From Crossaster papposus (lineage: Eukaryota; Echinodermata; Asteroidea; Velatida; Solasteridae): 64,000 nucleotides of DNA. How positions within the stretch are numbered: position 1 is the stretch's first letter; every line of letters begins with the position of its first letter. The notes under the pieces are model-generated. The model saw only the letters and a program-made list of their open reading frames with translations, did no database searches and was not told the DNA's origin. The stretch lies in assembly GCA_037893245.1 (NCBI GenBank), contig JBAIAA010000662.1, forward strand, positions 310,001 through 374,000, written 5' to 3'. Of the stretch, positions 58,309 through 64,000 are shown piece by piece. Made by a program: the position numbers and the translations under genes.

Positions 58309-61300
58309 TTATGTCCCAACAATTGTCGGATGATTTCCCACCCTGCCTTCATACATGGCAACAAGGGTGTGAAAACGGTCCGGTTTACCCTCCTGATTAA
58401 CAGGGGGTAAGACAGGATCAGTGGCTGTCCTTGGCAGAGGGTAGAAAGCCTGGACGGATTTAGACTTCTGTTTTTGTTGGGTTATCCGAGTTCTGGCCTC
58501 CATGAGACGCTCGTTGGCTTCTTGGAGCATCCTGGTGTCTAGAGCAGCTCGCTCAACTGCGACTTGAGCCTGTCGCATTATCTGTCTGTGTTCTAAGTAT
58601 TTCTGGACGAGCTCGAGTTGGCGTTTGTTGTGTTCACGCTCTCCATCGACTGTGTCTCTTTTACCCTGGAGTGCCGTGTCATCCTTCGCTTGTCGATCAT
58701 GTCTCAGTAAAGCATTTGAGATAGATGTATTCTGTCCAGTAAAGTCCACAGCAAAAGATTTGTCATGGCTGAAACTTTTAGACATCACTTGAGATTTCGA
58801 GCGACGTTCTTTTCTTTGAAGTTTCTCAACCTTCTCAAGGCTAGCCCTCCTTTCGAGGGACTCTGCAATACTGTTGGCATCCATGTCTTTCTTCTTCAGC
58901 ACTTGGAGACGTTTCTCCTCAAGGAAGTTTCTGGCTTGCTGCTTGGAGGATTCTTTTATCTCCCGTAGAGACATCACTTTGTTGACTGTTGATGCAAGCT
59001 TTTCAGCCTTGGCACGATCCCTGTAAGCCTGCTGGACGGCACGTAAGCAGGACATTCCCATGGTGCCCTGAACTCTTGCAAACAATCTCTGATCTGCGTT
59101 CACTGATTTAGACTTGATCGGTTTCTTCCTCGATTCATGCAGCGTCTTGTCAATCACATCCTTGTGGGCATTGCGGATGTCTTCACCTGCCTCACGTCTA
59201 GCGATTAACATCTCCTGCAGCAAATCCACATCATGCATGATCGTCTTCAAACCCGAGAGGCGAAATTTGACAGGAGGCTCTTCCTCCTCAGAGTCTACGT
59301 CATCCTCTAGTTCTCTCTCCAGTTGGCTGCTTGGTAACGGCCCCAGCATCTGCCTAACTGTCTTAAACTCCTTCTTCCTCTCCCTAGGTCGTCGGTCCTT
59401 CCGGAGTTTCTTTGAGCTCCTGACTGGCTCCAAACCTTGTTCTCTGGGCTTGCTCAGACCCAGGAAGGAGCTGATGCCCTCCTCGATGCTCGTTTCAAAG
59501 ACGATGGCCTGTCTGGCTTCGTCGGACTTGAACATGGAGTCAGTTTGGAGTTTGGTCAGGTCAATGTGGAGGTTGGTTCGCTTTCGCATGGAGGACAAGG
59601 GCTCGGTGATTCCAGGAGTTGCTGAAGACATTGCTGGCATGCTTAAGCCGGTATCCTGTAAGGCAATAATTGAGAAATTAGTGAAACTACAAAACAAATG
59701 GTATAGATTGACACAAAAGATCCATCTGGTCAATAACAAACACAAAAGCCACCTTTTACTTTTACTTGAAACCAGTATAGATTTCGAGGAAATGGGTAGA
59801 TTAAGTGAATTTCCAGATACATGTATCAACACTTTAATTTGTTCACCTAAAATGTCTGTAAGGAATAAACCGACTTAAAAAAAGCATCAAAACAACCAAC
59901 CTCATTTTCGGAGTGTCCAGTAACTTTTATCTCCTCCAAGTTGATTGCTTTCCTGTTGGTCGTTGCAGAGGACACATTGCTGGTAGTTTTCGAACCAGGT
60001 CTACGGTTGGCCAAATAGGTGTCGTAGTCAACACGAGTGACAGTAGAAGCATCGGTGATGGATGGCGCCACAGGGGGTAAGGGTGAGTCTGTCTTGGTTC
60101 GTGTGGGTGCTGCTGTGGGCTGTGTCTGGGGTTTGGCTGGGGTGTGGGTAGGGGTGGTTGATTTGCCAGGGGGTTGCCATTCTAGACCCTTGAAGTGACG
60201 CCAGAATCTTTGTATACAAACTGAAGCCCTACGCAAATAAAACAATTACAAAATCAGATTATTAAATTTAAATATCTACTAACAATACATTTTTGTGTAA
60301 CTTTTTCATGCTGTATATGGTTAGACTTCGAAGAACGAGGGCTTACCATATTTTCGTATCCAGGAGTAACTTGTGTCGTCTCCTGACTAGGAAGCCCCTA
60401 ATGACTTTTTGGATGATGAGAACAGGAGAGTGATGTGCCTGAATGCTGGATACTTCCTCTAAGACTTGCTGGACTAGCGACATCTCATCTTCAAAGGTCA
60501 AGACCTGAAATTAACAATAATATTTCGGAGGTCGCAGGTTTAAGTCCTGCCTTGTCAATTTCTTTGTTAACTTTGGAAATTCATTAAAATAGAAGGGCAA
60601 CTTAGAAATTCCTTCGAAGATATTCCTCAGACCTTGCTGGGTACTTCTTTGTTGTTTGAAGAATTTTTCAATAAAAAAACCCTCTGTACTCAAAAGGTGA
60701 TAGTATCATCTCGAATGTTCCTTCCCTGGGGTACTATATAGTTCTAACGGGTGGTTGTATTTGTTGAAGACTGAAATCAAGTAATTTTAGAATGTATACC
60801 TTCTTAGAGTGTGGCACTGGGTTATAGCGGAAGGATGAGTTCATGGAAGCAAAGTGACCACCAAAGAAGGCATCCTCAATGATTTCCTCGTCAGAGATGA
60901 CGCAGAAGTCTAAGGCCTTTAGAGACCAGACGCTGAAAGGAAAATAACCAAAAATATGTACCTAATAAGCAAAAACAATTTAAACAATGGTGCTTCAAAT
61001 TACTGTTTATAATCTGCATGTAATCAGTTTTCACGCAAATAAAACAACAAGTTTTAGTACGACTTAAGATTAGGATCTGTCAGCCTGAAAAGAGATTTTT
61101 TTTAAACCTCAAAACTGAAATATTCGTTGAGAACTGGTGGCTTAAAAAGTATTAAGCCAGTTTAACTTTTAATAAAGTTATAATGGTTATAATCATAGGA
61201 GAAAGTTACTAAAGTGTTCCTTGATTTGTCATATTCTGAAGTAATGAGAGAGACAGTTTTTGTTATAAATCAACGCATACCTATTAACAACATGGTGTCT

Positions 61301-61864
61301 GTATGTCTTCTTTAAACTGATGGGCGTGTCATACATCGTCAGAACCTGAATGCCCCCAGCCTCCCCCATGTACTGCAAACCGTCCAGCCTCCCGATGCAA
61401 TTGTTGTGCAGATGAAGGATCTTTAGGTCGGGCAGACAACGCCAAAACTCTGGCCCCGGTAAGGTCGAGATCTGATTGCTGTGAAGGTCCAACTTCACAA
61501 GCTCTTCACAGTTGCCCAGGGAAACGATGCTAGTAATGTAATTCCCAGGGAGGATGCAGATCTTCAACCGCGTTAGAAGATGGATCTGTCCAAGATTCAT
61601 GAGATGCATGCTGCAGAGTTTTACCAGATGGATGTCCAAGACTGACGGTGCCCTTTTTCCCGATTTCTCTTTCTTACTACTAGCTTTCCCCAGCCCTCGC
61701 TCTAGCAAGTAATCCATTGTTGGTGACTTAAGGTAACCCTTCTCCTCTGCATTTCGGAGGAACTCCGACTTTCTCTCCTGCTCCATGATGGCTTTCAATC
61801 GCTGGGGTTTCTCGCGTTCCCGTAGCCACAAGGCTAGTTGGGGCTGGTGGTGAATGGTGAACAT
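58309..61864 (-). CDS. LRRIQ3: Leucine-rich repeat and IQ domain-containing protein 3
   Basis: Cilia/sperm-associated LRR protein with calmodulin-binding IQ motifs; molecular role poorly known. Exons: 61864-61281, 60932-60800, 60504-60347, 60228-59901, 59655-58309; all phases close, 849 residues (human about 624). Order: charged N-terminus, LRRs (KLDLHSNQISTLP, LKILHLHNNCIGRLDGLQ), the LRR cap (ISLKKTYRHHVVN), the family block SLKALDFCVISDEEII, a first IQ motif (IIQKVIRGFLVRRRH), a second IQ-like motif (CIQRFWRHFKGLEW), a Pro/Thr-rich linker, and a long basic coiled-coil C-terminal half. The N-terminal extension before the LRRs and the linker account for the added length. Head-to-head with OGG1 about 0.9 kb away. 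Confidence 0.93.
60515..60690 (+). repeat. tRNA-like SINE fragment
   Basis: In LRRIQ3 intron 2. B-box-like GCAGGTTTAAGTCCTGCC near 60535-60552. In reverse it translates to the QDLNLRPP word typical of tRNA-like repeats. Confidence 0.4.
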
Positions 61865-62791
61865 CTCAACTCCTCGTAAATGTCCACCTTTGTTGGAGTC
61901 TATAGCTCAAATTTGAGCTTATGGGCTTGTTGGTTCTCATCTTGACATCTGCTCTGGTGTAGACTAGAGCCATTCAAATTGAAAGAATAAGATTACATTT
62001 CTTATGCAATGTTTTTCTCAGTTACGTCTTGTCATTTTTATGCCGTCATTTCCTGAAAAGATAGGGGAAAATTTGACAACGTGCAATCAATATAGGCCGG
62101 CCTAACGTTTATGCCTAAATATTTATATCAATGAAAGAAAGTTATTGCCAAAATTTTTATAAATATTGAACAGACTAGACATATCGTTACTATCCCAATC
62201 CCCCCCCCCCCCCCCCCCCCCTCCCCTCCTCCGTGGGCGGGCCGGCTCCAAAACGCTATAAAGTAGTATAGGCGTTTTGACTTTTGTGTACATTCAGAAA
62301 CGTCGGATTCATTTTTGACTTTCTTTATAACGCCCTGGGCCGACTTTCACTCTCTAAATAACGTAATAAAATCAACAGCAGTGATTATTTATAATTATTA
62401 ATTTTCCCTGTGTTACTATTTATACAATTTGATGTTGAAAATATAAATGAATCCTTACCTTACCCTGCAAAATCATCCACGATTATTTACTGCAGAACAG
62501 CAATCCGTAGCCGAGACAACGACCTTTACAGCTTGCGCGACGGCGTACTGCGTGCAACCTCGTCCCTTCCCGCATAATCAACATGCTCTCACTCGTAAAT
62601 CCCGAGGATAAAAGGTAGCTACTGCGATATGAATATTCAAATATTCAAATAAGAGGTCAACGTTAGGGGCTTTCCAAACCAGCTGTGTAGTAATAAGTAT
62701 AGCGCGGCATGGTCTTGTTGGGATCTGCAAACATTGCTGTTTTGTTGTCATTTTTCGAATAAATTTCGAATCAGCGCTACAATCTGGGATT
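61865..62791. other. Head-to-head intergenic region LRRIQ3 / OGG1
   Basis: A probable divergent promoter region. A C homopolymer is at about 62201-62221. The stretch 62500-62580 is relatively GC- and CpG-rich (GCGCGACGGCGTACTGCGTG), which is the best place for a core promoter. No gene is seen. Confidence 0.5.
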
Positions 62792-64000
62792 ATGGCAAAT
62801 GCATGGCGGTCGTTGCCCTGTAAAATATCGGAAATGCGGCTGGATATCACCTTAGATTGTGGCCAAAGTTTTAGGTACTCATCAAGACTTCTTAATGACA
62901 CGTCTGCAACATCTCGAGTTATACTTATCAAACTGTTAAATCTCTGTCATCTTGAATCATCACTGTTAAAGATTTTATGATTCAGATTTCTTCTTTTATT
63001 TCAGAATACATGTAGTCCCCTTTTCAATAAAATTATTCACCGTAATCATCACACTTAAATTTAAATTGTTTCATTGCAGATGGAGAGAGATTCAACCAGG
63101 GATGTGGAGGAGTGTCTTGGCCAATAAAGTGTGGACTTTAAAGCAAAATGATCATGAGATTCTCTATCAAGTCCATGAGGACTCTTCACCCGTAGTAGAG
63201 AATACCAGCTTGGTGAAGCAAGACTTTTGTCTCGAGGAGGACTCTTCAACGAAAGAGGGTGCCTCTGGAAAACGAAATGTTCATCTTGAGGAGAAAACTG
63301 GGGAAAAGTCTGAATCAAAGCACATCGTAAATAACATAAAGCAAGAGGATGCAGGAATCCACGTTAAGGAGAAAGGAGACGAGACAACGAAAGATGCAGT
63401 GTATTCCTCCATCTTAAAAGACTACTTTCAGCTCAGCATCTGTCTTGAGAAGCTTTATAAGACTTTTAAGGCTGCAGATGCCAACTTTACAAAAGTTTGT
63501 CCAGGCTTTCCTGGAGTGAGGGTTCTTCGCCAAGACCCGACAGAAAACCTCTTCTCCTTTATTTGCTCCTCCAACAATAACATCTCCCGCATCACAGGGA
63601 TGGTTGAGACACTTTGCTCAACGTATGGGGAGAGGATTGCTGTCTTGGATGGCACATCTTGGTATGCTTTCCCATCCGCAACTGCCTTAGCTCAAGATGG
63701 GGTCGAGCAAGAGCTGCGAGAGAGGGGTTTTGGTTACCGGGCAAAATTCATCTACCAGTCAGCCAAGTTTGTCAAGGAGAAGCCGGAGGGGTGGTTGGAG
63801 GCTCTTAGAGGGTTGGCGTACGAGGAGTGTCATACGGAACTGATGAAACTGCCTGGTGTGGGAGCAAAGGTATAACCATGTGGTTGGCAACCTTACCTCT
63901 CATCTGTGGACATGTTTCCCTTTTGCTAGTGACAAAATATTTGTTAAGCCTACGGATGAGTTCCAAATTGCTTCGGTATGCCAATTTAGGACATTTCAAA
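62792..64000 (+). CDS. OGG1: 8-oxoguanine DNA glycosylase, partial (5' part)
   Basis: Bifunctional base-excision repair glycosylase/AP lyase removing 8-oxoguanine paired with C. Exons seen: 62792-62874 and 63080-63869, joined in phase 2; the rest lies beyond the window, and 63870-64000 is intron. Seen: GQSFRWRE split over the junction, RQDPTENLFSFICSSNNNIS (with the lesion-recognising Asn), RITGMVE, and the helix-hairpin-helix LPGVGAK. The final Lys of exon 2 aligns with the catalytic Lys249 of human OGG1. The catalytic Asp would be in the next exon. A charged linker of roughly 50-60 extra residues separates the N-terminal strands from YFQLSICLEKLY compared with human. No mitochondrial presequence is obvious. 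Confidence 0.95.

Noticed and set aside
59114..59878. 254-codon open frame on the plus strand
   Set aside because: Antisense shadow of the last LRRIQ3 exon; serine/leucine-rich composition mirrors the real coding strand.

Overview
This is an animal nuclear genome window, most likely from a marine invertebrate deuterostome. The genes are split by many phase-consistent introns with vertebrate-like architectures. The intergenic DNA is AT-rich and crowded with short inverted-repeat elements, tRNA-like SINEs and tandem arrays. The frequent word TAGGCCTA and the gene set (ACE, DBH, HSD17B7, a TPR-CHAT protein, LRRIQ3) make me favour an echinoderm, perhaps a sea star. That placement is inference; I see no rRNA, mitochondrial or other marker that would settle it.

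Layout. 1.1-7.8 kb (+): a 13-exon single-domain angiotensin-converting enzyme. 8.9-16.4 kb (-): dopamine beta-hydroxylase family monooxygenase with all copper ligands visible. 17.8-20.9 kb (-): a multi-exon, probably secreted protein I do not recognise. 20.9-25.7 kb: a repeat and mobile-element block with a 108-bp tandem array and one conserved-looking orphan exon. 25.7-31.2 kb (+): HSD17B7, 9 exons, one intron of the GC-AG type. 33.6-35.6 kb (-): torsin-4A-like AAA+ protein whose Walker B and sensor 1 positions look degenerate. 37.3-47.1 kb (+): a TTC28-like TPR-CHAT protein, 15 exons, with a second GC-AG intron and an intron that opens with 19 tandem copies of the same 5' splice site. 47.9-49.6 kb: about 25 copies of a 66-68 bp unit that looks like a 3' splice site. 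50.0-51.8 kb (-): mitochondrial ribosomal protein uS2m (MRPS2). 52.6-56.9 kb (-): a short ADAMTS-like metalloprotease without thrombospondin repeats. 58.3-61.9 kb (-): LRRIQ3. 62.8 kb to the window end (+): OGG1, cut by the window edge just after its catalytic lysine.

The genes belong to unrelated pathways (peptide hormone processing, catecholamine or octopamine synthesis, sterol synthesis, mitochondrial translation, matrix proteolysis, cilia, base-excision repair), as expected for an ordinary eukaryotic stretch; there is no operon. TOR4A/TTC28-like and LRRIQ3/OGG1 are head-to-head pairs that may share promoters. The exons were placed by hand, by splice consensus, reading phase and remembered family alignments. 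Where I say a junction is unresolved, the phases do not close.

The most unusual signals are the splice-donor array inside the TTC28-like gene, the splice-acceptor-like array downstream of it, the degenerate torsin ATPase, the TSR-less ADAMTS, the unrecognised secreted gene, and TTAA-flanked MITE families that share terminal sequence.
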